Origin: Rhodopirellula islandica
GTDB lineage: Bacteria > Planctomycetota > Planctomycetia > Pirellulales > Pirellulaceae
Direction of reading: 5' to 3'
Assembly (NCBI RefSeq): GCF_001027925.1
Contig: NZ_LECT01000041.1
Coordinates: 39,348-103,347 of the forward strand
DNA length: 64,000 bases
Made by a program: the position numbers and the translations under genes. Numbering within the stretch: position 1 is the stretch's first letter; each line of letters opens with the position of its first letter. Shown one piece after another: positions 1 to 9,667 of this stretch. Below the pieces are notes generated by a model, which did no database searches, was not told the DNA's origin, and saw only the letters and a program-made list of their open reading frames with translations.

Positions 1-513
1 TCCGAAACGATTCCGCCGCCTTCGGTTCGCGTCCCGTTCCTGGGATTCGAATTGCCACTGACGAATGATCCGCCGGTGGAACATTCCTTCCCGATGAGCG
101 ACCGAGTGGACTTGAGGATCTACACCGCCTCGGTGTTTCACTTGTTCGCGTTCGGTTTCTTCTTGCTTGGTTTGAGCGCGTGCTTCAGCAGTCTGGACCG
201 ATATCGCTGGCGCACAATCGGCGCCGTGATGACCGTCTATGTGATCCAGCTGATCATGTATGGACTCGGAAAAGCCGCGGAGCCACTCGCGTTCTTGCAG
301 GGAATGTCCTTCTTCAACTGCTACAAACCGCAACAAATGACGTCGCTGGTTCGAGACGGAAGTCTTTGGTCCCCCTGGAATCTCTCAGTGCCCATGGATG
401 GTGGTTGGTTGCCACCGCTGGGTTACCCCATGCTGCTGTTGGGGCTGGGAATGGCGTGTTACGGGATCGCGTTGGTTGTCTTCACCCGCCGCGATTTGCC
501 AGCCCCGCTTTAG
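1..513 (+). CDS. Membrane protein, probable ABC-2 type permease, C-terminal part
   Basis: The reading frame is open from the first base of the window, so this is the 3' end of a gene that starts upstream; a TTG at 52 is not needed as a start. The visible 170 residues hold about four hydrophobic segments separated by short charged loops and end shortly after a last membrane span followed by a basic tail. This layout fits the permease half of an ABC-2 exporter, but no ATPase or diagnostic motif is visible, so the family call is an inference. It converges with the GGDEF-EAL gene that ends at 568. Confidence 0.5.
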   Translation, partial: SETIPPPSVRVPFLGFELPLTNDPPVEHSFPMSDRVDLRIYTASVFHLFAFGFFLLGLSACFSSLDRYRWRTIGAVMTVYVIQLIMYGLGKAAEPLAFLQGMSFFNCYKPQQMTSLVRDGSLWSPWNLSVPMDGGWLPPLGYPMLLLGLGMACYGIALVVFTRRDLPAPL

Positions 514-567
514 CCGATGCTGCGATCGCCTGATCCGAGGATCAATGATTCGTCACAATCGAAGCAT

Positions 568-2787
568 TCACAACCAGTGGTGGTTGATCATTTCGCTGGC
601 GGCATCCGGTTTCAACGGGTGCGAGAAATAGAAACCTTGGACAAAGTGGCAACCAAGGTCCTGCAAGCGTTGCAGTTGGGCGCGCGTCTCCACGCCTTCA
701 GCGACCACGTTCAATTCCAAGCTTTTGGCCAGCGCCAAAATGGAACGGATCAACGCTGCGTTCTTGTCCGAATCGAACATCGAATCGACGAACGACCGAT
801 CGACTTTCAAGATGTCCAAGGGCATTCGGTGCAAATAGGACAACGACGAATACCCGGTCCCAAAGTCGTCGATCCCGATCGTCAGCCCGATCCTTCGCAA
901 CTCATGCAGCAACTCGATCGTGCTCTCGGGGTCCTGCATCAACAGGCTCTCGGTCACTTCCAGCTTCAAACACTCGGGCTGAAGTTGTGTTTCTTCCAGT
1001 GCTTCGTTCACGGCTTCCACGAAACCCGACGCGGAAAGTTGGCGGACCGAGACATTGACACTGATCATGATCGGGCGGCCGAATTCCACCTGCCACAGCT
1101 TGGCTTGCTGACAGGCTTTGCGAAGCACCCACTTTCCGATTTCGACGATCAGTCCGTTGGACTCTGCAATCGGAATGAACATGTTCGGGGACACGGTTCC
1201 ATGCTCGGGGTGTTCCCACCGCAGCAAGGCCTCAAAACCTGCCGTCGTTCCGTCGCATAGCTGAACCATCGGCTGGTACAACAACGTCAGCTCATCGCGG
1301 TCGAGGGCATGCCGCAGTTGCGACCCGAGTTCCAAACGCAGCATGTTCTCCGCCAACATGTCCTCGTTGAAGATCGCATACGGCAACTCCGACTGGTTCT
1401 TGGCGAAGTACATGGCTGTGTCGGCGCGGACCAGCAATTCTTCCGCCGTCGCCTGAGGCTTTCCTGATTCCGGATCAAATTCCGAAACCGCAATCCCCAT
1501 GCTGGCCTGAGTCAAAATTTCGCGATCGCCCACCGGAAAGGGGGACCGCATTTTCTCGTGCAAACGCATCGCCACCGCAACGGCTTCATCGACGTGCCGG
1601 ATGTTTTCCAACAACACCGCGAATTCGTCCCCGCCCATGCGAGCGATGATGGCATCGGACTTTCGCAGGGAGGTGTCCAACCGAGATGCGATGCTGACCA
1701 AGAAGTCATCGCCGGCGTCATGACCGAAGTGATCGTTGACCAGTTTGAAATCATCCACGTCCATGAAGATGACCGCAAATCGGTTTTGCGGGTTGCGGGA
1801 TTGATGGTCAACCGAGCGCTGCACGCGGTCATTGAACAGCATTCGATTGGGAAGTCCCGTCAGTGCGTCGGCGACTTTGCCTTCCGTGATGTCGGTCAAC
1901 GACCCAGCGATCCGGTACGCGGTTCCGTGAGAATCTTTGACCGCCAACCCGCGGCACAGCATCCAGCGGTAGGTTTGTTTTCCATCCTGCATCCGCAGTT
2001 CGGTTTCGAAGTGGTCCGTTTCCCCGCAGAGATGAGCCTCCAGATCCAACTGCACTCGGCGTCGGTCTTCATGGTGAATCAAATCCATCCATTCCGAACC
2101 GTGCGGGGTCCAGCTCGCACCATCCAGGCCGACCATGCAACGCCAACGAGGCGACAAATACAGTTCTCCTGTGACGAGGTTCCAGTCCCACATCCCGTCG
2201 TTGGTGCCGCGTGCGGTCAACGCATACCGTTCCTCACTTTGCTGCAAACGCTGCAATGCCGATTTCAATTGCAACTGCGTGGCAATCCGCGCGAGCGTAG
2301 CGGCGGGATCCAGCGGCTTGCAAACATGGTCATTGGCACCGCTGTCAAACGCACGGAGGACTTCGTCGGGATCACTTGCCGAGGTCACCATCACGATGGG
2401 CAACTGCGACAAATCCATCATTTGGCGAAGCAAACGCGTCGTCCGAAACCCATCGAGGTCCGGCAAATCGACATCCATCAAAACCAAGTCAACATGCTGT
2501 TGCTGGACCGTCAAAATGGCTTCGCGCCCGCACGCTGATGACAAAACCTTGTAATGTCGGTACTGCAACATCTGGATCAACGTTTCCCGAGTCGCCTCGT
2601 CACCTTCCACCACCAAAATGGTTTGAGTGTCCGAGCAATTTGCGACCGGGACGGTGCAATCATTTCCAATCGCGGCATCGGGCGTCATCAGAGATGCATC
2701 CCGCGGCGAGACAGCGGTGAACGCCAGACTCTCGGCAGCATCCAACTGATGCAACACATTCATTGGATCCGAATGGAACGTGCTCAC
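568..2787 (-). CDS. Response regulator with PAS, GGDEF and EAL domains (c-di-GMP turnover)
   Basis: The protein makes and/or degrades cyclic di-GMP under control of a phosphorelay. A receiver domain covers about residues 55-175, with phospho-acceptor Asp105 in MDVDLPD and Lys157 in CKPLD. A PAS domain follows at about 185-300 (DGMWDW start). The GGDEF domain spans about 305-465 with an intact MGGDEF at 384-389, and the EAL domain about 480-735 with EALLRW at 519, NVSVRQL, EVTES, DDFGTGYSSL at 640 and VVAEGVET. Both active sites look intact, so net activity cannot be read from sequence. The start is a GTG that overlaps the stop of the upstream sensor gene as GTGA; an ATG eight codons in is an alternative. 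The overlap suggests the upstream Hpt protein is its phosphodonor. Confidence 0.93.
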   Translation of the reverse strand: MSTFHSDPMNVLHQLDAAESLAFTAVSPRDASLMTPDAAIGNDCTVPVANCSDTQTILVVEGDEATRETLIQMLQYRHYKVLSSACGREAILTVQQQHVDLVLMDVDLPDLDGFRTTRLLRQMMDLSQLPIVMVTSASDPDEVLRAFDSGANDHVCKPLDPAATLARIATQLQLKSALQRLQQSEERYALTARGTNDGMWDWNLVTGELYLSPRWRCMVGLDGASWTPHGSEWMDLIHHEDRRRVQLDLEAHLCGETDHFETELRMQDGKQTYRWMLCRGLAVKDSHGTAYRIAGSLTDITEGKVADALTGLPNRMLFNDRVQRSVDHQSRNPQNRFAVIFMDVDDFKLVNDHFGHDAGDDFLVSIASRLDTSLRKSDAIIARMGGDEFAVLLENIRHVDEAVAVAMRLHEKMRSPFPVGDREILTQASMGIAVSEFDPESGKPQATAEELLVRADTAMYFAKNQSELPYAIFNEDMLAENMLRLELGSQLRHALDRDELTLLYQPMVQLCDGTTAGFEALLRWEHPEHGTVSPNMFIPIAESNGLIVEIGKWVLRKACQQAKLWQVEFGRPIMISVNVSVRQLSASGFVEAVNEALEETQLQPECLKLEVTESLLMQDPESTIELLHELRRIGLTIGIDDFGTGYSSLSYLHRMPLDILKVDRSFVDSMFDSDKNAALIRSILALAKSLELNVVAEGVETRAQLQRLQDLGCHFVQGFYFSHPLKPDAASEMINHHWL

Positions 2788-4820
2788 GACGATTCCTCCA
2801 ACAGCGACTGCATCAAATCAATCGTCTGAGTGACGCGGCCTGCCAACGCGTCCACGCAAGCGTTCACACGTTGGGTGTCTCTCGAAATTGCGTGAGCCTT
2901 CAGTTCCGTCGTCAAGTCCGCCACCGCCGTCAAGGAATGATCTTTGGCGGCTCCTGACATTTGATGAGCCAAACGTTGGACGGATTCCATGTCCCCCCGT
3001 TGAACGGCCGAATGGATCTCGTCGATGCGTTTGGGCATCGAGGCACACATCACCTCCATCACCACCGCGGACAACGCAGCATCGCCGCCACATTCGGCCT
3101 GCAATGCTTCCAGACTGAGAAGCATCGACGTCTCCAGCAGTTCCGCATTGGATTCGGGTGTGCTCTCGCCACCTTCCAATGCATTCGCTGTGGACAGCCC
3201 TCCGATTTTCGCGATCGACGTTTCTTTCACCACGATGTCATGCAAGTGCAACGAGTGGCACTGTTCACAACTGTTGCTGGAACTGGGGTCATCCGAATGG
3301 ATCGCTCCAATCATTGCACTGCGAAGACAACTTTGCCGAATGGGTTCAGAAACCGTCCAAACCCAATCCGGCGTCCGCAGTCGTTGTTGGAAACTGGATT
3401 GGCATTTTGTTCCACGCGATTGAATCCGGATGTTGGCAGAGGTGGCCAGCAGTTCCAGCGTTTCCTTCGAAAGCGATTGCCGTGTCGCAAAGATGGCCTC
3501 ATCGATCAAAATCGCGTCGAACTTCTGCCCCATTTTCTCATTGATGCGGATCCGCTGCAGCGCAACATCCAGTTCATCACAGTTGGAGGATGCGATCTTC
3601 CAACCTGCCAAAATCTCAGTCAGTGCATCTCGAGTCGCGGTGTGAGCCGTCACGATCAACACGCGAGTGTGTTCGCCAAGCACGGTCTCGGGGTGTTGGT
3701 CAGACTGAAGATCGGTGTCTTCCACCAGAGAGGTCTCGAAGGAAACCTCCAGGCAGCCGGACGGCAAGAATCGCGGGGTCAATCCGCTGCGCAAACGTTG
3801 TGCATAGCGGGATGCGATTTTCCACTCGGAGGGAAAGTGTTCCGGGTCGAATCGTTCTGCCAGCGTCTCTTCTGGTGTCCAAGGATGCCCTGCCATCCGG
3901 ATCGCAAAGACTGCCCGACAGTTATTCTTTGCCACCACAATTTTGACGTCACCCCAATCAGTTTGGGAGGCAGCGTGATGCAACAGGTTTGCCAAAACAC
4001 AATGGATCGTTTGCAAATTGCCTCGCACAACCGGCGGCAAACCGTGATCGATTTGGACCGTGATCCGGCGACCTGCGCGGTGAATTTCGGAGGCGACCGA
4101 TTCCGCCAAGTCTTCCACCAGTTCACAGAGTCGAAACCCTTGCCGCCGTTCTCTGGCGTCCTGCTTGCCAGGTTCGCCCACCTCGCCAGCATCCAACGTC
4201 GAATCCGTTTCCGACTCCAAGTCCACCAGGTGCTCGATCGTGTCGCACAGAGCGCTGGTCATGCAGGCGGAGTCACTCGACCGGATCGATTCACGCACGC
4301 GTCCCAGTGACCAACGGACTTGATCGCACAGTTCAATCAACTGGACCTCTCGCGCCGCGGCGGTGGCCTTGGCAGACGCCAGCATCGCTTCGCTTTGAGA
4401 CTGGCTCGCCGTCACATCGTGCACGGTGCCCAACCACTGTTCTAAATGCCCGGTGCCATTGCGGATTGGTATCAGTGTTTCCACGAACCAACGCGTTTGC
4501 CCCGCCACTCGGACCTTGGATTGGCACTGGGTGATCGGGAGATTGCGATCAAAGTACTCGCGAAACATGCGGCCGCTGCGACTCGAGGGCGAATGCCACG
4601 GGGCAACCTGACGCGGCGACTTTGTCGAATCGTTGCCCTTCGCCAGCAGGTCATTGATCGAATCGATTGCCAGGATCCGAAGCAGTGTCTCACTGGCTTC
4701 GATCATTCGTCCCATTTCGTTGAGACGATAGTACCCAAGAGCACTCGGGGGTGCCGTGGGAACGTCAATTCGATCGGACGAGGGCATGAGAAGAATCGAG
4801 CGGGGCGGCAAGGAGCGCAA
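2784..4820 (-). CDS. Hybrid sensor-like protein: PAS, degenerate kinase, pseudo-receiver, Hpt
   Basis: This 678-residue cytosolic protein has a PAS-like region (about 25-140), a histidine-kinase-like ATPase region (about 225-365), a receiver-like domain (about 385-495) and a C-terminal Hpt domain (about 570-665) with phospho-acceptor His619 in LAHQMSGAAK. Several catalytic features are eroded. No H-box His with the usual ELRTPL context is seen, the N-box reads NLLHHAA in place of NLLxNA, and the receiver keeps an Asp (440) but lacks the upstream acidic pair and has SEP where KP is expected. The Hpt domain is the part most likely to carry phosphate. It overlaps the GGDEF-EAL gene by 4 nt, so the two are probably translationally coupled and work as a phosphorelay. 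Confidence 0.8.
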   Translation of the reverse strand: MRSLPPRSILLMPSSDRIDVPTAPPSALGYYRLNEMGRMIEASETLLRILAIDSINDLLAKGNDSTKSPRQVAPWHSPSSRSGRMFREYFDRNLPITQCQSKVRVAGQTRWFVETLIPIRNGTGHLEQWLGTVHDVTASQSQSEAMLASAKATAAAREVQLIELCDQVRWSLGRVRESIRSSDSACMTSALCDTIEHLVDLESETDSTLDAGEVGEPGKQDARERRQGFRLCELVEDLAESVASEIHRAGRRITVQIDHGLPPVVRGNLQTIHCVLANLLHHAASQTDWGDVKIVVAKNNCRAVFAIRMAGHPWTPEETLAERFDPEHFPSEWKIASRYAQRLRSGLTPRFLPSGCLEVSFETSLVEDTDLQSDQHPETVLGEHTRVLIVTAHTATRDALTEILAGWKIASSNCDELDVALQRIRINEKMGQKFDAILIDEAIFATRQSLSKETLELLATSANIRIQSRGTKCQSSFQQRLRTPDWVWTVSEPIRQSCLRSAMIGAIHSDDPSSSNSCEQCHSLHLHDIVVKETSIAKIGGLSTANALEGGESTPESNAELLETSMLLSLEALQAECGGDAALSAVVMEVMCASMPKRIDEIHSAVQRGDMESVQRLAHQMSGAAKDHSLTAVADLTTELKAHAISRDTQRVNACVDALAGRVTQTIDLMQSLLEESS

Positions 4821-5045
4821 TCCGGATTCGAACGATCATGGGCGGATCGCCGAAATCAAACTGCTGTGGGGGCACGCTACAAACATGCCAGCCAATTGCG
4901 GGGGGCACGTCGACCGCATCTGTCAAAATGAAGACAGAATGTTTCTCCAGCCGAAACAACCGCACCAACCAGAACAACCGGAAGGGTTTGCCGACATGGA
5001 AGCCTTGAGCTTGATTCGAAGCATCTTGCCACCGGTGCCCGATGC

Positions 5046-6158
5046 TCAGCGCTCGTCCGGTAGCGTGTCTTCATTCGCGAAGGTTTGAAGTTCTTCGAGG
5101 CTCATCGATTCGTCCGAATCCGGCTGCAAATCACTCTCGTCATCCAAACTCACCAAGGGAACCGAACGAGGCGGGTCGTCTTGGCTGCTGGGTGCTTCCG
5201 CTGCCCGAGGACGACTGACCACCACGGTGATGTTGTCGACTCCACCAGCCCCGTTCGCCAAGGTGATCAGATGATCGGTCATGGCCTCGATGTCGTCACC
5301 GTATTGGTTGACAACCGACAACAACGCGGCTTCGTCGATGTAGCGGGTCAACCCGTCACTGCACAGAACCACGGTGTCATTCTCTTCCAACTCGACGCGG
5401 TGGACCTCGGCAATCAGGTCGTTGCGTCCGTGCCCCCCGAGAACGTTCCAGAGCACATTGGACCAACGACTTCCGGCCTCATCTTCCGGTTTCATCCCCC
5501 CGGCATCGACCAATTGCTTGGCCAGCGTGTGATCGGTTGTCAGCTGTTTGCACTTGCCATTGCGAATCAAGTAGCAACGACTGTCCCCCGCATGCACGAC
5601 ATACATTCGCGGCCAAACGATGTAAGACAACGTCAACGTCGTCCCCATCCCGCGATGCTCGGCAGTGCCTTTGGATTCAGACAGCAGTTTGGTATGAGTC
5701 TGTTGCAGCAATGCCTTCAATGATTCGATGAACGCTTCATCGTGGTCTTCATCCAAATGAAGAAACCAGTGGACATTGTTGAGCAGCTGAGCGATCAGAT
5801 GATCAATGGCCAAATTGCTGGCTCGGCGTCCCGCCGCGTGGCCACCCATTCCATCCGCGACCACCAACAATTGCCCGCTGCGTCCCCCAAACAGCGTCGA
5901 CTCTTTGTCCAGAGGCAAACTGGTGGAATGGATCTGCATCGACTTCCGCAGCTCAGCGATCAGGAACTGATCTTGATTGTCCCCCCGACGCTGCCCAACG
6001 TCGGTCCGACCGGCTGCGTGAATCTGTGCTTCTTTGTTCACTGGATCTCTGGGACTCGAATTGGAATCGACGTTCTCAACAGCACAATCGTGCACCATCC
6101 CGCACCAACCCATGACCATTCCGATCAACGTGTTCGCTGATCCGAGCCTTCCAGTCAT
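5046..6158 (-). CDS. PP2C-family Ser/Thr protein phosphatase
   Basis: This is a metal-dependent phosphatase of the PPM/PP2C (Stp/PrpC-like) type that removes phosphate from Ser/Thr residues, usually opposing eukaryotic-type kinases, which are numerous in planctomycetes. Diagnostic motifs are RRGDNQDQF near residue 57, DGMGGHAAG at 102, the GTTLT strand near 172, GDSRCYL at 191, CSDGLTRYI at 266 and GGVDNITVVV at 305; the metal-binding Asp residues are all present. An acidic tail of about 55 residues follows the catalytic domain. About 45 residues precede the domain, so the true start may be an internal Met. No kinase gene is adjacent. It is divergent from the secreted nuclease-like gene at 6239. 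Confidence 0.9.
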   Translation of the reverse strand: MTGRLGSANTLIGMVMGWCGMVHDCAVENVDSNSSPRDPVNKEAQIHAAGRTDVGQRRGDNQDQFLIAELRKSMQIHSTSLPLDKESTLFGGRSGQLLVVADGMGGHAAGRRASNLAIDHLIAQLLNNVHWFLHLDEDHDEAFIESLKALLQQTHTKLLSESKGTAEHRGMGTTLTLSYIVWPRMYVVHAGDSRCYLIRNGKCKQLTTDHTLAKQLVDAGGMKPEDEAGSRWSNVLWNVLGGHGRNDLIAEVHRVELEENDTVVLCSDGLTRYIDEAALLSVVNQYGDDIEAMTDHLITLANGAGGVDNITVVVSRPRAAEAPSSQDDPPRSVPLVSLDDESDLQPDSDESMSLEELQTFANEDTLPDER

Positions 6159-6238
6159 TGTCAGGTGGGCGATGGCCTGCGAAAACGAACAACGTCTCGC
6201 GTTCCTCGCATTGTAACGTTCCCCCGTCCTGGTGGTTT

Positions 6239-7462
6239 ATGAATTTGCGTCTGGCTTTGGCGGTTTCGTTCCTGTGGATTCCAGTTGACGTTTCGAAAGC
6301 GTCAGGGCAACAGGTTTCTCCTTCACCCAACATTCTGACGACACAACTGCCGGTGAACCAATCAACGGATACCGTGCGAGTCGCCTCCTTCAACGTTTCG
6401 TTGTACGGAAAGAAACCGGGGGACGTCGCAAAACGCTTGCTTGACGGGAATGATTCCCAAGCAACTGATTTGGCGCGTGTGATTCAAGCCATCCGGCCCC
6501 ACGTCCTGCTGCTCTGTGAAATCGATCATGAACCGGACGGGCGGACGCTGAATGCCTTCGCGGACGAGTACCTGTCTCAGGGCGATTCTCCGCTGGAGTA
6601 CCCGTATCGCTGGTCAATTCCAACCAACACCGGGATGCTCGGTCAACTTGATCTGGACAACGACGGCGACGTCGAACTCCCCACCGATGCTCATGGTTTT
6701 GGTCAGTATCCCGGGCAATATGCCATGGCGATCCTCAGCCAATACCCGATTGACCGGGACGCGGTTCGTACGTTCCAAACGTTCCGCTGGTCGACGATGC
6801 CAGGTGCCCTGCGGCCGATTGATCCAGCCACCCAACAGCCTTACCACAGCGACGAGGTTTGGAACTCGCTGCGATTGTCGAGCAAGAACCATGTCGACAT
6901 CCCGGTGTTGATCCCCCAATCGGAATCCTCCCTGCAACAAGACGGTCGAAAGATTGAAACGGTTCCGCTGCACGTGCTGGCCAGCCACCCGACCCCGCCG
7001 GTGTTCGACGGCGCAGAAGATCGCAACGGCAAACGCAATCACGATGAAATCCGTTTCTGGAACGAGTACGTCACCAAGGCGAATGCCGATTGGATCGTGG
7101 ACGACCACGGAACCGCAGGAGGATTGAAGGACGATTCTCTGAATTCACCGCCGGCGTTTGTGATCGCGGGTGATTTGAATTCCGATCCCAAGCAAGGCGA
7201 CAGCTTGCGCAGCGGCATCGCCAACCTGCTCAAGAACCCTCGCGTCCAAGACCCGCAACCGACCAGCCCCCAACACGGCATCTCCACCGCGAAATTCGGC
7301 CGCAACGAGATTCGAGTCGACTATGTGTTGCCATCGAGCAACCTTGATCTCGTCGGTTCCGCCGTCGTTTGGCCGGACGCTCAAACGGAATTGGGAAAAC
7401 AAATTCGCGCCACCGACCACCGAATGGTTTGGGTCGACATCCAATGGCCGAGCTCGAACTAG
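6239..7462 (+). CDS. Secreted endonuclease/exonuclease/phosphatase family protein
   Basis: The protein belongs to the EEP (DNase I-like) fold family, whose members cut phosphodiester or phosphomonoester bonds in nucleic acids, lipids or inositol phosphates. Visible family motifs are the opening VASFNVSLYG, the metal-binding Glu in LLCEIDHE, the SHPTPP stretch, GDLNSDP and the terminal DHRMVWVDI. I chose the ATG at 6239 because it begins a typical signal peptide (MNLRLALAVSFLWI, cleaved near SKASGQ); an earlier in-frame start at 6158 would add 27 residues of non-signal sequence. It is therefore probably exported. The substrate is not predictable from sequence. Planctomycetes often encode several such secreted EEP proteins. 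Confidence 0.85.
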   Translation: MNLRLALAVSFLWIPVDVSKASGQQVSPSPNILTTQLPVNQSTDTVRVASFNVSLYGKKPGDVAKRLLDGNDSQATDLARVIQAIRPHVLLLCEIDHEPDGRTLNAFADEYLSQGDSPLEYPYRWSIPTNTGMLGQLDLDNDGDVELPTDAHGFGQYPGQYAMAILSQYPIDRDAVRTFQTFRWSTMPGALRPIDPATQQPYHSDEVWNSLRLSSKNHVDIPVLIPQSESSLQQDGRKIETVPLHVLASHPTPPVFDGAEDRNGKRNHDEIRFWNEYVTKANADWIVDDHGTAGGLKDDSLNSPPAFVIAGDLNSDPKQGDSLRSGIANLLKNPRVQDPQPTSPQHGISTAKFGRNEIRVDYVLPSSNLDLVGSAVVWPDAQTELGKQIRATDHRMVWVDIQWPSSN

Positions 7463-7660
7463 AGCTCATCTGCCGGAGCATCGCCGAAGCGGCTTGATCC
7501 GGCCTACCTGAGAAACCGATCACTCATGGAATCGAGTTTCCCCGGGATCGCGTTCCTTCCCCTTTTCGCGGAGCAACGCAAGCCGCCCGGTGCGGCGATC
7601 CCAGAGGGCTCCCGTCTTTCCACTGCAAAAGAAAGCGGAAAGCTGTTGCGGGACGTTATC

Positions 7661-8125
7661 TCAGCGGACGTCGTGCAGCTCGACTTTGAAGTGCAACGTT
7701 GCGTTGGGCGGGATCGTGGGCGGGCTGCCCATTGCCCCGTAGCCGAGTTCAGGCGGGACTTCCAGTTCGATCATCCCGCCTTCCCCGATCAATTGCACGC
7801 CTTCGGTCCAGGCTGGAATCACGCTGGAGAGATTGAAGTCCGTCGAATCGCGCCGGTTGTAGGAACTGTCGAACTCGCGACCGCCTTCCAGCCAGCCGAC
7901 ATAGTCCACCGTCACAAAACTTTCGCGTCCGGGTTTGTCACCCGAACCGACACGCAAAATGCGGTACTTCAACCCCGAATCCGTGGTCGTGAATTCCGTG
8001 GGAGCATCCGGGTCGGCAGGCCCAGGCGAACTGGTGCGGGTCGTCGGTGCGCATCCCAGTGACAGCATTGCGATCGCCAACACGAACGCGAGAGAAGCAT
8101 GAGTGAGCTTGCTTGAATGGATCAT
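7661..8125 (-). CDS. FKBP-type peptidyl-prolyl cis-trans isomerase, lipoprotein
   Basis: This 154-residue protein catalyses prolyl isomerisation and probably assists folding outside the cytoplasm. It begins with a lipoprotein signal peptide: a hydrophobic stretch ends at LSLGCAP, which fits a lipobox with Cys as the new N-terminus. A short Ser/Pro-rich linker follows, then one FKBP domain with the hallmark VTVDYVGWLEGGREFDSSYNR, the VIPAWTEGVQLIGEGG loop, ELGYGAMGSPPTIPPNATL and the closing FKVELHDV. The ATG at 8125 is selected because the signal peptide starts there; the open frame continues upstream without signal features. It stands alone, divergent from the isomerase operon at 8308. Confidence 0.92.
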   Translation of the reverse strand: MIHSSKLTHASLAFVLAIAMLSLGCAPTTRTSSPGPADPDAPTEFTTTDSGLKYRILRVGSGDKPGRESFVTVDYVGWLEGGREFDSSYNRRDSTDFNLSSVIPAWTEGVQLIGEGGMIELEVPPELGYGAMGSPPTIPPNATLHFKVELHDVR

Positions 8126-8307
8126 CGTTTCAGTCGGTCGGTAGCAGCGGAATCGGAATGAACAGCACGGCAAAGCGAAAGAAGCATACTCCCGCCATCG
8201 ATTTTCGTTGCACGTCTGCCATCTTGGGGCGTGACAGCCTACATTGTCAGACCGAGACAGGACCAGATCCCGACCCAAAACCCAAAAATTGAAGATCGCT
8301 CTGAATC

Positions 8308-9126
8308 ATGCCTTTCCGTTACGCAATCTGCAACGAAACATTTGGTGACATGCCCGTCGAAGATGCTCTCCGCATCGCTCGGGAAGCAGGCTACACCGGA
8401 TGGGAAGTGGCCCCGTTCATGTTGGCCGACGACATTTCCACCTTTTCCAAATCGGATCGTCGCGCCTACCGCGATCAAATCATCGACGCAGACATGCAGT
8501 GCGTCGGCCTGCATTGGTTGCTGGCCAAAACGGAGGGCTACCACCTGACGACGCGGGATGCGATCACACGAGCCAGCACGACGGCTTACCTCAGCGACCT
8601 GGCGGAACTTTGTTCGGACCTGGGCGGAAAAGTCATGGTTCTTGGATCGCCGCAACAACGCAATCGAACCGAAGGCCAAACGATTGAAGAAGCCATGGAA
8701 TACGCGGCCGAGGTCCTGCAGGGCGTCATCCCAGCGTTGCACTCCCACGGCGTTCGAATCGCCTTGGAACCTCTCGGCCCGACCGAGGGTGATTTCCTGA
8801 ACACCGCTGACCAAGGGGTCGAACTGGCTCGCATGCTTGATGATGACCACATCGGTTTGCACTTGGATGTCAAAGCCATGAGCAGCGAGTCGAAGCCGAT
8901 CGAAACCGTCATCCGCGAACACGCCGATGCGATGATCCATTTCCACGCCAACGATCCCAACCTGCTAGGCCCCGGCATGGGCGACGTGCCGTTTGAGCCC
9001 ATCATGAAAGCACTGGCGGATGTCGAGTACGACGGCTGGGTCAGCGTCGAAGTGTTCGACTATTCACCCGGCGCTGAAACCCTGGCTCGCCAAAGCATTG
9101 CCAATTTGAAAAACAGCGTTGCCTGA
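8308..9126 (+). CDS. Sugar phosphate isomerase/epimerase family TIM-barrel protein
   Basis: This 272-residue protein belongs to the xylose-isomerase-like AP-endonuclease-2 superfamily, which interconverts keto and aldo sugars or epimerises them using a divalent metal. Likely metal and active-site residues sit at strand ends: Glu in IALEPLG, Asp/His in LHLDVKAM and the HFHANDPN segment, and Glu in SVEVFDY. It is the first gene of a plus-strand run with an RbsD/FucU-like protein, a DASS transporter and an SMP-30-like lactonase, so it probably acts on a sugar or sugar acid taken up or made there. The exact substrate is unknown. Confidence 0.85.
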   Translation: MPFRYAICNETFGDMPVEDALRIAREAGYTGWEVAPFMLADDISTFSKSDRRAYRDQIIDADMQCVGLHWLLAKTEGYHLTTRDAITRASTTAYLSDLAELCSDLGGKVMVLGSPQQRNRTEGQTIEEAMEYAAEVLQGVIPALHSHGVRIALEPLGPTEGDFLNTADQGVELARMLDDDHIGLHLDVKAMSSESKPIETVIREHADAMIHFHANDPNLLGPGMGDVPFEPIMKALADVEYDGWVSVEVFDYSPGAETLARQSIANLKNSVA

Positions 9127-9217
9127 TCGGCACCTCCCCCCACGCGACGGTTGCCCCTGCGAAACCGTCGTTGCCTTCCCCGCTCTGTTCCCATCGCATC
9201 TTGATCGAGGCGTCCCC

Positions 9218-9667
9218 ATGCTTTTATCCAACTTGATCCACCCCGAGATTTCTGCCATTTGTGCGGCCGCTGGCCACCACAGCACCATTTTGATTGCGGA
9301 CGGAAATTACCCCGCTTTGAATAAACGCGGGCCCAATGCGAAGCTGGTCAGCCTGAACCTCAGCCCCGGTTTGGTTTCCTGTGACCAAGTTTTGAAAGCC
9401 TTGCTTTCCGCGGTTCCCGTGGAAGCCGCGATGACCATGCAAACCGAAACCGACGGCCCTTACGCCCTCGATGGCGATCCACCGGTCTGGGAAGAATACC
9501 GTCAGTCATTCCAAGACGCCGGCAGCAGCGTCGAACTGCAACCACTCGAAAAGTGGTCGTTCTACGACCACGTGATCACCGACGACCATGTGCTGACCAT
9601 CCAAACCGGAGACCAACAGCGCTATGCCAACCTTCTGCTCACCCTCGGTGTGCGGATGGATGGATGA
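9218..9667 (+). CDS. RbsD/FucU family protein (sugar mutarotase-like)
   Basis: RbsD and FucU are pyranase/mutarotase enzymes that convert ring forms or anomers of ribose and fucose before kinase or isomerase steps. The 149-residue product begins MLLSNLIHPEI and carries the hallmark GHHSTILIADGNYPA segment, with catalytic His and Asp, near residues 18-30; WSFYDHVITDD lies near the end. The ATG at 9218 is chosen because family homology begins there; the open frame upstream is low-similarity. It lies 91 nt after the isomerase gene and its stop overlaps the transporter start as ATGA, so it is translated as part of the same operon. Confidence 0.88.
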   Translation: MLLSNLIHPEISAICAAAGHHSTILIADGNYPALNKRGPNAKLVSLNLSPGLVSCDQVLKALLSAVPVEAAMTMQTETDGPYALDGDPPVWEEYRQSFQDAGSSVELQPLEKWSFYDHVITDDHVLTIQTGDQQRYANLLLTLGVRMDG

